Below are positions 38,311 through 45,236 of a stretch of 64,000 nt of DNA, in pieces (position 1 is the stretch's first letter; each line of letters starts with the position of its first letter). This stretch comes from JAJCZZ01 sp964569085. Lineage in GTDB: Bacteria > Gemmatimonadota > Gemmatimonadetes > Longimicrobiales > Gaopeijiaceae. The position numbers and the translations under genes were made by a program. The notes beneath the pieces were generated by a model, which saw only the letters and a program-made list of their open reading frames with translations, was not told the origin of the DNA and did no database searches. The stretch is taken from NCBI GenBank assembly GCA_964569085.1, contig CAZMTA010000003.1:62001-126000 (forward strand), read 5' to 3'.

Positions 38311-39920
38311 CGTCCACGGCGTCGACCGACTCCCTGCAGAGGGAGCTGGACGAGGCCCGCGGGCAGCTCCGGGAGCTGAACAAGGTGGGGATGGCGCTCA
38401 TGAGCGAGCGCGACCCCGAGCGCCTCCTGGGGCTCATCCTGACCCAGGCGCGTCGCCTCACCACCTCGGACGCGGGGAGCCTGTACCTCGTGGAGGCCGA
38501 CGACGAGGGGGACCGGCTCCACTTCCTCCGTTCCCAGAACGACACGCTGCCCGACCTGCCCTCGCCGGACTTCACGCTCCCGCTGGACGAGAGCAGCATC
38601 GCCGGGTACGTGGCCAGCACCGGGGAGCCCCTGGTGCTGGACGACGTCTACGAGATGCCCGCCGGGCTCCCCTTCTCGTTCAACAAGGCCGCCTTCGACG
38701 AGAAGTTCGGCTACCGCGCCAAGTCGATGCTGGTCGTGCCCATGATCGACCACAAGGACCGGGTGGTGGGCGTGCTCCAGCTCATCAACCGGAAGTCGGC
38801 GCCGGAGGCGGAGATCCGGAACGAGGAGGACGCCCGGGAGTGGGTGCTCGCGTACACGGAGCGCGAGGTGGGGATGGTCCAGTCCCTGGCGGGGCAGGCC
38901 GCGGTCTCCATCGAGAACACCCGGCTCTACAAGTCCATCGAGAACCTGTTCGAGGGCTTCATCAAGGCGTCCGTCCTGGCCATCGACCGACGGGACCCGG
39001 CCACCTCCGGGCACTCGGTGCGCGTCACCGAGCTGACCTGCGACACGGCGCGGCTCATCCACGAGCAGGAGGAGGGCCCCTTCGCGGACGTCTCCTTCTC
39101 CGAGAAGGAGATGAAGCAGCTCCGCTACGCCGGCCTCCTCCACGACTTCGGGAAGGTCGGCGTGCGCGAGGAGGTGCTGGTGAAGCAGAACAAGCTCCCC
39201 CCGGTCATGGAGGCCCGGGTGGAGGCCCGCTTCGACCTCATCCGCAAGACGCTCGAGGCCGAGGCCCAGGCGGCCCGGGCCGGAGTGCTCGAGGAGGGCG
39301 GGCCGGACCGCGCCGAGGCCCTGCTCCGCGTGGAGGAGGACTTCCGCGAGGCCGTGGAGGAACTGGACCGCTACCGGAAGGCGGTGCGGGAGGCCAACGT
39401 TCCCCGGGTGCTCGACGAAGAGGCCGCCGGCATCCTCGACGAGATCGCCGGGCGGACCTTCACCGGCCCCGACGGCGGGGAGCACCCCTACCTCACCCCC
39501 GAGGAGCTCCACTTCCTCAAGATCAAGCGGGGGAGCCTCGACGAGGCGGAGCGGGAGCAGATCCAGTCCCACGTCGTCCACTCCTACGACTTCCTCCTGG
39601 ACATCCCCTGGACCGACGAGCTCTCGCGGATCGCGGAGATCGTGCGCGGGCACCACGAGAAGCTGGACGGGACCGGCTACCCCGACGGCGTCACCGGCGA
39701 GGAGCTCTCGCTGGAGACGAAGGTCATGACCGTGTGCGACATCTTCGACGCGCTCACGGCCAGCGACCGGCCCTACAAGAAGGCGATGCCGGTGGAGAAG
39801 GCCCTCCAGATCCTGCGCTGGGAGGCGGAGGAAGGAGCGCTGGACCCGGACATCGTGGAGCTGTTCGCCGAGAGCGGCGTGTATCGGAAGGTGCTGGAGA
39901 AGGACTGGCGGGAGTTCTAG
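38307..39920 (+). CDS. GAF-HD-GYP cyclic-nucleotide phosphodiesterase
   Basis: 537 residues, cytoplasmic. A coiled start leads into a GAF domain (about 25-200; TSDAGSLYLVEADDEGD, KSMLVVPMIDHKDRVVGVLQ). An HD-GYP domain follows: SGHSVRVTEL, the HD pair in YAGLLHDFGKVGV, HHEKLDGTGYPDG (the GYP motif is intact) and VCDIFDALTASDRPY. Active HD-GYP proteins hydrolyse cyclic di-GMP or related dinucleotides. An insert of about 120 residues, mostly helical, lies between the HD and GYP parts, longer than usual. The metal ligands look complete. ATG 38307 overlaps the FecR stop. GAF may bind a cyclic nucleotide, which would tie it to the cyclase upstream. Confidence 0.88.
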   Translation: MTSTASTDSLQRELDEARGQLRELNKVGMALMSERDPERLLGLILTQARRLTTSDAGSLYLVEADDEGDRLHFLRSQNDTLPDLPSPDFTLPLDESSIAGYVASTGEPLVLDDVYEMPAGLPFSFNKAAFDEKFGYRAKSMLVVPMIDHKDRVVGVLQLINRKSAPEAEIRNEEDAREWVLAYTEREVGMVQSLAGQAAVSIENTRLYKSIENLFEGFIKASVLAIDRRDPATSGHSVRVTELTCDTARLIHEQEEGPFADVSFSEKEMKQLRYAGLLHDFGKVGVREEVLVKQNKLPPVMEARVEARFDLIRKTLEAEAQAARAGVLEEGGPDRAEALLRVEEDFREAVEELDRYRKAVREANVPRVLDEEAAGILDEIAGRTFTGPDGGEHPYLTPEELHFLKIKRGSLDEAEREQIQSHVVHSYDFLLDIPWTDELSRIAEIVRGHHEKLDGTGYPDGVTGEELSLETKVMTVCDIFDALTASDRPYKKAMPVEKALQILRWEAEEGALDPDIVELFAESGVYRKVLEKDWREF

Positions 39921-40002
39921 GGGCTTCTCGATGTGGGGGAGGGGGCGGGGGGAGGGGCGTCCGGCTCCGGGTACGCTCGGACCCGGCCCCGTCGACACGC
40001 CA

Positions 40003-40035
40003 CCGGGCGGATGGGGTCCTCGCTCCGCCGCGCTC
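40003..40035. repeat. 33-base direct repeat, copy 1
   Basis: CCGGGCGGATGGGGTCCTCG followed by CTCCGCCGCGCTC at 40003-40035, repeated exactly at 40163-40195, 160 bases further on. It lies in the 273-base gap after the HD-GYP gene; apart from these repeats I see no gene or promoter there. Two copies only, not a CRISPR pattern. Confidence 0.8.
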
Positions 40036-40162
40036 GGGCCGACCGGATCCCGGCGCGGAGTCCCTGCGCCGGACGCCCCTCCCTCCGCCCCGACCGTGGG
40101 GCCGCCCCGCGAACGCCCGACAGCGGGCCTCTGCCGCACCGGGGGGCCTGGAGGTCCTCCGC

Positions 40163-40195
40163 CCGGGCGGATGGGGTCCTCGCTCCGCCGCGCTC
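40163..40195. repeat. 33-base direct repeat, copy 2
   Basis: Exact second copy of the element at 40003-40035. Its right end overlaps the stop codon (40194-40196) of the minus-strand lipoprotein gene, so the repeat is part of that gene's end. This suggests duplication of a gene-end sequence or an intergenic repeat family. Confidence 0.8.
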
Positions 40196-40733
40196 AACCC
40201 ACCGGCGCCAGCGTCCAGGTGCCCTGGACGGTCCCCACCGGGTCGGCGGGGCTCTCCAGGGGGGCGCAGCTCCACGTGCCCTCGGCGGTGGACGGGCCGG
40301 TCACGACGCCCTCCATCCGACCGAGGCCCAGGTAGAAGGGAACCCCCGTGTCCACGTCGACCGGGCTCTCCAGCACGATGGCGCCTCCGGGGCGCATGCG
40401 GAGGAAGTGCTCCTCGACGACCAGGAGGGGCATGAAGGCCAGACCCGTTCCGTCGGGACGGGTCACGGCCCGCTCCGCCTCGCCCCCGCCGGAGGACACG
40501 TAGACCCGGCCGCTCTGCTCCAGACGCTCCAGGCCCGTCCACTCGAACACCAGGTCCAGGGCGCAGTCGATGCGGAGGCCCGCGTCCACGCCCCCGGCCG
40601 TCGCCTGCACCCGGTAACGGGCCGGCGGCTGGAAGGGCTCGGGCGCCACGGTGTCGGCGGCGCAGCCGGCCACCCAGGCTCCCGCGGCCAGGAGCGCGAT
40701 CGCCGGGGTGCGCGTACCTCGTCTTCTCTGCAT
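40194..40733 (-). CDS. Lipoprotein of unknown function
   Basis: 179 residues. The signal peptide ends AAGAWVAGCAADT, with the lipobox cysteine near residue 24. The mature part is beta-rich: RIDCALDLVFEWTGLERLEQ, AFMPLLVVEEHFLRMRPGGA and EGVVTGPSTAEGTWSCAPL. It has two further cysteines, in the first and last of these segments, that could pair. No family is recognised; a lipocalin-like barrel is possible. ATG 40733 has GGAGGG 6-10 bases upstream. It is on the same strand as the PadR operon and starts 74 bases after the MotA/TolQ-like gene, so co-transcription is possible but not clear. Confidence 0.7.
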   Translation of the reverse strand: MQRRRGTRTPAIALLAAGAWVAGCAADTVAPEPFQPPARYRVQATAGGVDAGLRIDCALDLVFEWTGLERLEQSGRVYVSSGGGEAERAVTRPDGTGLAFMPLLVVEEHFLRMRPGGAIVLESPVDVDTGVPFYLGLGRMEGVVTGPSTAEGTWSCAPLESPADPVGTVQGTWTLAPVG

Positions 40734-40807
40734 CCCGCCCCTCCCTCCGGTCCCGGGTCGTGTCCCTTCGGATACGAACGGGATCCGGGGCGCGTGACGG
40801 ACGGGGG

Positions 40808-41203
40808 CTACGCGGGGCGCCCCTCCCGAGCCTCCAGCATCCGCCACCGGAGCTGGAGGACGAACCAGGAGAGCGAGCCCACGACGAGGATGAGGAGCCC
40901 GTAGACCGAGCTCAGCATGGCCACGCGGATCCCGCCCCAGACCAGGGTGGGCGCCACGGCGCCGGCGCGCTCGATGGAGTCGGCGGCCACCACCACGCCC
41001 ACCACGGTGCCCAGGACGCCGGCCACCAGGCCGAAGCCGCCCCAGAAGAGGATGGCGTCCAGCCACGCCTTGGTGCGCAGGTCCGCCGACGCCGCGCGGC
41101 CGTACAGCCGCACCGCCGCGGTGACCGTCAGCGCAAGCACCACGACGAGGGAGAAGGTGAGAGGCCAGCGGATGAAGCCGATCTGGATCCAGATGGTGCC
41201 CAT
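40808..41203 (-). CDS. Short MotA/TolQ/ExbB-like membrane protein
   Basis: 131 residues with three membrane helices (about 12-32, 48-72 and 92-115). FGLVAGVLGTVVGVVVAADS and LVWGGIRVAMLSSVYGLLIL follow the proton-channel signature of MotA/TolQ/ExbB proteins. It is much shorter than those (over 200 residues) and lacks the large cytoplasmic loop. No TolR/ExbD-like partner is seen, so motor function is doubtful. ATG 41203 is the start, 5 bases after the upstream gene's stop. Part of the PadR-controlled operon. Confidence 0.65.
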   Translation of the reverse strand: MGTIWIQIGFIRWPLTFSLVVVLALTVTAAVRLYGRAASADLRTKAWLDAILFWGGFGLVAGVLGTVVGVVVAADSIERAGAVAPTLVWGGIRVAMLSSVYGLLILVVGSLSWFVLQLRWRMLEAREGRPA

Positions 41204-41208
41204 GGGAG

Positions 41209-41973
41209 TCACTCCGTGACGAGGGTCGTGTCGGGGGCCTCGCGGCCCAGGAGGTCGATGCGGGCCTGCCGGGTCCAGGCCAGCCACTGGCTCATGACGA
41301 ACCAGGCCAGCGCCCCCGCGAGGGCGACGAGGAGGGCGACGGCCAGGAGGGTGGCCTCCCGGGGGAGCCACACCGCCAGGGGGGTGGCCGAGGCCAGGTC
41401 GGCCTCGGCGGCCGCGGCCAGCGCGTAGAGGTCGAGGAGCACGCCGCCGATCCCACCCACCAGGACGGCGCCGCTCAGCGCCAGGACCCCGGTCGGGGCG
41501 AGCCCCTCCAGGCTTCGGGGCCCACGGACCCACAGGGCGAAGGCGGCCCGCCCCACCTCCGCCACCAGGAGCGCGCCAAGGAGGAGGATGGCCCAGAGGT
41601 GGGGCGAGGGGTCCCGGAGGATCCCCGTGGAGAGCAGCGCCACGGAGAAGAAGAGGATGGCTCCGGCCGCCGAGAGGACGAAGGCGGCCCGCTCCAGGAT
41701 CCGGAGGCGCGAGGGCGGCAGGTGCCGGGTGAGGCGCCGGTAGGGGGGCGCGTGGACCTCCTCGAGCCGCCGGATCGCCTCGCCGTCGGGGACCAGCGAG
41801 TCCAGGACCCGGCGGCGGGCCTCGTCCGGGGCGAGGCCCTGGGCGACGAGGCGGCCGGTGAGCGCCTCCAGGTCGTGCTCCAGCTCCCGGAGGAAGCGGG
41901 TTCGGGTGGGAACCGGGACCGCCATCGCCCGATCCAGGTCCCGCAGGACCGGCACGAAGCCACCCCCGGTCAC
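41209..41973 (-). CDS. PadR-associated polytopic membrane protein
   Basis: 254 residues. The first about 75 (FLRELEHDLEALTGRLVAQG, then LAPDEARRRVLDSLVPDGEA) look like the HAAS-type helical domain that often accompanies PadR regulators. Six or so membrane helices follow (about 95-115, 125-145, 155-178, 195-215 and 220-240). No enzyme motif is visible. Genes of this design, overlapping a PadR gene, are thought to be signalling or permease-like partners whose expression the regulator controls. GTG 41973 overlaps the PadR stop (GTGA), so translation is coupled. The MotA/TolQ-like gene follows after 5 bases. Confidence 0.72.
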   Translation of the reverse strand: MTGGGFVPVLRDLDRAMAVPVPTRTRFLRELEHDLEALTGRLVAQGLAPDEARRRVLDSLVPDGEAIRRLEEVHAPPYRRLTRHLPPSRLRILERAAFVLSAAGAILFFSVALLSTGILRDPSPHLWAILLLGALLVAEVGRAAFALWVRGPRSLEGLAPTGVLALSGAVLVGGIGGVLLDLYALAAAAEADLASATPLAVWLPREATLLAVALLVALAGALAWFVMSQWLAWTRQARIDLLGREAPDTTLVTE

Positions 41974-42323
41974 GCCGGGGCTCCGTCGGGGCCGCGCAGA
42001 AGCCCCAGGAGGCGGGACGTGACGTCCGCGACCCGGGACGTCTCCCCACCCAGGTGGCTGCGACCCTGCCCGGTCAGGGAATAGACCTTCTTCCGCCGGC
42101 CGCCGTCCTTGGACCACGAGCCCCGGACGAGCCCGGCCTCCTCCATGCGATGGAGGATCGGGTAGAGCGTGCCGTGACGGAGCTGCACCAGCCCGTTGCT
42201 CTCCTCCTCCAGGTCCAGCGCGATCTGGTAGCCGTGCTTCGGGCCCTCCCGCAGCGTGGAGAGGACCAGGAGCTCGTGGAGATCCCGGGTGAAGGACTGG
42301 ATGTCGAGGGGCTCGTCGGCCAT
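41970..42323 (-). CDS. PadR-family transcriptional regulator
   Basis: A 117-residue winged-helix protein. The core ELLVLSTLREGPKHGYQIAL, NGLVQLRHGTLYPILHRMEE and GLVRGSWSKDGGRRKKVYSL is the standard PadR pattern, including the winged hairpin. A C-terminal helix (about 95-110) gives dimerisation. PadR proteins usually repress their own operon and release on a signal or membrane stress. ATG 42323 is the start. A palindrome with PadR-type arms lies 35-66 bases upstream and overlaps a TATATAT box, supporting autoregulation of this gene and the overlapping membrane-protein gene. Confidence 0.9.
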   Translation of the reverse strand: MADEPLDIQSFTRDLHELLVLSTLREGPKHGYQIALDLEEESNGLVQLRHGTLYPILHRMEEAGLVRGSWSKDGGRRKKVYSLTGQGRSHLGGETSRVADVTSRLLGLLRGPDGAPA

Positions 42324-42357
42324 GGCCCGGCTCCGTCGAAGAGTGTCGGCGCTCTTG

Positions 42358-42389
42358 GTATCGACACTCTATATATGGAGCGTCGATAC
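42358..42389 (-). promoter_or_regulatory. Palindromic PadR operator over a TATATA promoter box
   Basis: GTATCGAC (42358-42365) and GTCGATAC (42382-42389) are perfect 8-base arms; the match continues inward as CTC and GAG. The centre contains TATATAT, read on the minus strand as ATATATA, a likely -10 box about 45 bases before ATG 42323. The AT-rich core stands out in a GC-rich genome. A regulator bound here would block the promoter. Confidence 0.7.
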
Positions 42390-42468
42390 GTGGCGCAAGG
42401 ATCTCGTGGGGCTCGGGGGCACGCCACCCGCGTGGACCCCGCCGAGGCGCTCCGCTCCGAATGACGGA

Positions 42469-42501
42469 GCGGCCCCGGAGCCGAGGAGGCTCCGGGGCCG
42501 C
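42469..42501 (-). terminator. Strong hairpin terminator after the CsgG/caspase gene
   Basis: GCGGCCCCGGAGCC (42469-42482) and GGCTCCGGGGCCGC (42488-42501) form a perfect 14-bp, all but one GC stem with a 5-base loop, 37 bases after the stop codon of the protease gene on the minus strand. No long T run follows, as is common in GC-rich bacteria. It separates the protease operon from the PadR operon. Confidence 0.6.
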
Positions 42502-42537
42502 GGAGGGCTGCCGGGCGGGGGCGGGCCAGGGGCCCGG

Positions 42538-44343
42538 TCAGCGTTCCGGCTGGGCCCCGTCCTCCTGCTCCTGCTGCGTGGCCACCACGGCCAGCGGGAC
42601 GTCCCCGAAGCCGGAGCGCTGCGGGTTCTGCCGTCCGTCGGTGGCGGTCCGCACGCTGCTCTGCACGAAGTCGAAGAGCTCCGTGAAGGTCACGATGCCG
42701 TCGGCGTTGGAGTCCCCGGCGCCTTCGAGCCCTTCCAGGAGGAAGTGGGTGAAGACGCCGTGGCCGCCCCAGCGCCGGTCCTCCAGGGAGAACTCGTTGG
42801 TGTCGGCGGCCGTCATCATGAGACGTCGGGACGGCGTGAAGAGCTGGGCGAAGCCGCCGGCGATGGCGTTGGAGCCCGTGCCGCCCACCGTCTCCCCGTC
42901 GGCGGTGCCGGCGGAGTGGCACGCGTCGGCGATCACGATCACCCGCTCCGAGGCGATCTGCCGCCGCAGCGCGGTCTTCACGTCCCACATGGGGAAGCCG
43001 GTCGCCGCCAGCGCGTCCAGGTCCGAGTCGGTGGGGAGGAGGTAGAGGTTGTCGGGCCGGTTGGGGTCCGGGGCGCCGTGGCCGGCGTAGTAGATGACCA
43101 CCAGGTCGTCCCAGTCGGCCTGCTGGAGGAAGACGAAGAGTGCCTCGCGCATGGCGGCGCCGGTGGCCTCCTCGTTCTCCAGGTAGAGCACCTCGTCGAA
43201 GGGCCCGGCGGCGTCGCTCTCCAGGAAGTCCCGGACCGCCCGGGCGTCCGAGGGAGCGAACTCCAGGTCGGGGATGTCGTCCGAGGCGTACTCGCCCACG
43301 CCCACCACCACCGCCCACCGCTTGTCGATGCGCGGGGCGGCCACGGCCTGGGTGGTCACGCCGCCGTTCCCCGACGCCACGATGAACACCGAGTCCTGGC
43401 TGATGGGGAGGTCGAACTCCCGGTAGAAGCGCTGGGCGGCCACGCCGGAGAGCCCCAGGCGCACCGCCTCCTCGGGGTCGAGGGGCTCCAGGAGGGCCGG
43501 GGCGCCGTCCACGGACACGTCTCCGGTGGCGCCCACGACCACGCCCTCGAGGCGCACGGTGTTGCGGACGTCGGAGCCGGCCGAATCGCCCTTCTTCACC
43601 ACCCCGATGCCGCGGGTGGCGGCGCCGGAGGCCGGGAGCACGTCGGCGCGGAGCACGGCCACGCCGGGCGCGTCCCCGCTCCCGCCGCCGTCGGCGTTCC
43701 CGGCGGCGGTCGTCTGGCCGGTGGCGGCGGGGATGGAGCCGGGATCGGGCTTCCAGTACATGGCCTCCTGCCAGGGGCGGCTCTCCCAGTCGTTGAGGAG
43801 CCGGCCCACCAGGGGACTGGTGGTCAGGATCTCCTCGGTGGCCTGGCGGATGGCCTTGGAGCGGGCGGCCTGCTCGGTGACCTCGATGACCCGCGCGTCG
43901 GCGACGGCGTCGGACACCACGATCCCATGATCCAGGCGCAGCGCCCGGATGCTCACCTCGGTGGTGCCCGTGATGAGCGTCCCGTCCACCGGGTCCGGCC
44001 GGGCGCCCCAGTCGGCCACGCCCAGGATCAGGACCTGGGCGCCGAAGTCGCGGCCCAGCTCCGTGGCGGCGCCCTCGTCCCCGTTCATGGCGGCCTGGAC
44101 GAGCTCCCGCTGCGCGGCCTCGTGGGCCAGCGCCGGATCGATGACCGGGAAGCCCGCCTCCCGGAGGAAGGAGGTCATCTCCCGGGAGGCCACCTGCCCG
44201 CGGCCCTCCTCCTCGATGAAGACGAGGGTGCGGGGGAGGTCGGACTCGAAGGCGATGGCCTGGGCGCCGGCGTCGACCGGCCCGGCCAGGGCCGTGGCGA
44301 CCAGGACCGCCGCCGCGGCGGCCCACGTCGTGCGCATGCTCAT
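42538..44343 (-). CDS. Exported protease: CsgG/FlgT-like domain fused to a caspase (C14) domain
   Basis: 601 residues. A signal peptide (ending ALAGPVDAGAQA, about 27) precedes an N-terminal CsgG/FlgT-like part (about 35-190; GRDFGAQVLILGVADWGARP, TEVSIRALRLDHGIVVSDA). A glycine-rich linker and a beta-rich segment follow. The caspase domain (about 335-590) carries His422 in VVIYYAGHGAPD and Cys475 in VIVIADACHSAGT. An EF-hand-like DSNADGIVTFTELF lies near 550, which could bind calcium. Ortho/metacaspases cut after Arg or Lys, and calcium activates many. ATG 44343 overlaps the stop of the CsgG-like gene upstream, with GGGAGGGG before it; GTG 44346 is an alternative start. Confidence 0.85.
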   Translation of the reverse strand: MSMRTTWAAAAAVLVATALAGPVDAGAQAIAFESDLPRTLVFIEEEGRGQVASREMTSFLREAGFPVIDPALAHEAAQRELVQAAMNGDEGAATELGRDFGAQVLILGVADWGARPDPVDGTLITGTTEVSIRALRLDHGIVVSDAVADARVIEVTEQAARSKAIRQATEEILTTSPLVGRLLNDWESRPWQEAMYWKPDPGSIPAATGQTTAAGNADGGGSGDAPGVAVLRADVLPASGAATRGIGVVKKGDSAGSDVRNTVRLEGVVVGATGDVSVDGAPALLEPLDPEEAVRLGLSGVAAQRFYREFDLPISQDSVFIVASGNGGVTTQAVAAPRIDKRWAVVVGVGEYASDDIPDLEFAPSDARAVRDFLESDAAGPFDEVLYLENEEATGAAMREALFVFLQQADWDDLVVIYYAGHGAPDPNRPDNLYLLPTDSDLDALAATGFPMWDVKTALRRQIASERVIVIADACHSAGTADGETVGGTGSNAIAGGFAQLFTPSRRLMMTAADTNEFSLEDRRWGGHGVFTHFLLEGLEGAGDSNADGIVTFTELFDFVQSSVRTATDGRQNPQRSGFGDVPLAVVATQQEQEDGAQPER

Positions 44344-45041
44344 CACGTCCCCTCCCGGAGGCGTTCGAGGGCCCGCCGGGCGTCCCGGTGCTCGGGATAG
44401 ATCTCCAGCGCGGCTTCGTAGTGCTCGATGGCCCGGTCCGTCTCGCCCTTGTCCTCGAAGTCCACCGCCCGGGAGAACTCGATGGTGGCGCGGACGGGGA
44501 TGGGCTCCACGTCGGGGCGGTCCGAGGGCGGGGTCAGGGAGAGCTCGCCGGAGAACTCGTCGGCGATCCAGACGATGACCGAGAGCAGCTCCGAGGTCTG
44601 GTCCATCTTCTTCAGGACCGAGACGATCTCGGAGGTCTCCACGTCCACCGCCCGGATGTCGGTGCGGAGGTTGTCCCCGATGCTGGCGACCTGGCCGGTG
44701 AAGACGTACTGGGCGCCCAGGAGCTTGCCCACCTCCACGGCGCTGGACTCCTCCACGCGGCCGGACAGGGCCAGGCGCTGCTCGGTGAGCAGCTCGTTGA
44801 GTCGGGCGCGCTCGATGACGCGCATGCCCTCCCGCCCGCTGAACTCGGTGACCAGCATGGCGGAGACCGCCTTGCCCAGGTTGACCGAGTTCCCGGCTTG
44901 CCCGAGCATGAAGCCCGTGAAATCCAGGACGGCGACGGTCGGTACGTCCCCGTCGCCTCCCGCTGCCTGGGCGGTGGCCTGCCCGACGGTCACGGCGACC
45001 GCGACGCTCGCGGCCACGATGACGGTCATGAAGCTGCGCAA
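44343..45041 (-). CDS. Periplasmic CsgG/curli-assembly-like protein with C-terminal TPR
   Basis: 232 residues. A signal peptide (FMTVIVAASVAVAVTVGQA, ending TAQA) leads to the CsgG-like domain: TVAVLDFTGFMLGQ, VIERARLNELLTEQRLALSG and LGAQYVFTGQVASIGDNL. The C-terminus is a TPR pair (FEDKGETDRAIEHYEAALEI). CsgG domains form secretion channels or bind the envelope inner face; this copy has no lipobox, so it is probably soluble in the periplasm. TTG 45041 has GGAGG about 5 bases upstream (ATG 45029 has none). It overlaps the caspase-fusion gene and is divergent from a CsgG lipoprotein. Confidence 0.8.
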   Translation of the reverse strand: MRSFMTVIVAASVAVAVTVGQATAQAAGGDGDVPTVAVLDFTGFMLGQAGNSVNLGKAVSAMLVTEFSGREGMRVIERARLNELLTEQRLALSGRVEESSAVEVGKLLGAQYVFTGQVASIGDNLRTDIRAVDVETSEIVSVLKKMDQTSELLSVIVWIADEFSGELSLTPPSDRPDVEPIPVRATIEFSRAVDFEDKGETDRAIEHYEAALEIYPEHRDARRALERLREGT

Positions 45042-45124
45042 ACGTACCTCCCGGAGGCAGAACCCCCGGCCTCCGGGATGGGAGTCCCGGCGTGGCCCGG
45101 GGGGTGGAACCACGGTGAAATCTT

Positions 45125-45152
45125 TTGCCCGGCTGAGCAGGGTCGCCATAAA
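45125..45152 (+). promoter_or_regulatory. Candidate sigma-70 promoter for the CsgG-TPR lipoprotein
   Basis: TTGCCC (45125-45130) and CATAAA (45147-45152) with a 16-base spacer, followed by an AT-rich AATTTA. Four of six bases match in each box. Transcription would start near 45159, about 78 bases before ATG 45237. The 195-base divergent gap presumably also holds the promoter of the minus-strand CsgG/caspase operon, which I cannot place. Confidence 0.4.
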
Positions 45153-45236
45153 TTTACCCTGGCCTTCGGAGCGATGCGAGAACAATCTTCGCTCCCCGGC
45201 CCGCATTATTCCATCAAGCTCCGCAGGAGCCCCCCG

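Noticed and set aside
40003..40195. Short CRISPR array or attachment sites
   Set aside because: Only two copies, one spacer-like gap of 127 bases, no cas or integrase genes nearby.
45030..45058. Further sigma-54 site before the CsgG-like gene (GG-N10-GC)
   Set aside because: It overlaps the ribosome site and TTG start and lacks CACG; coincidence with the Shine-Dalgarno sequence.
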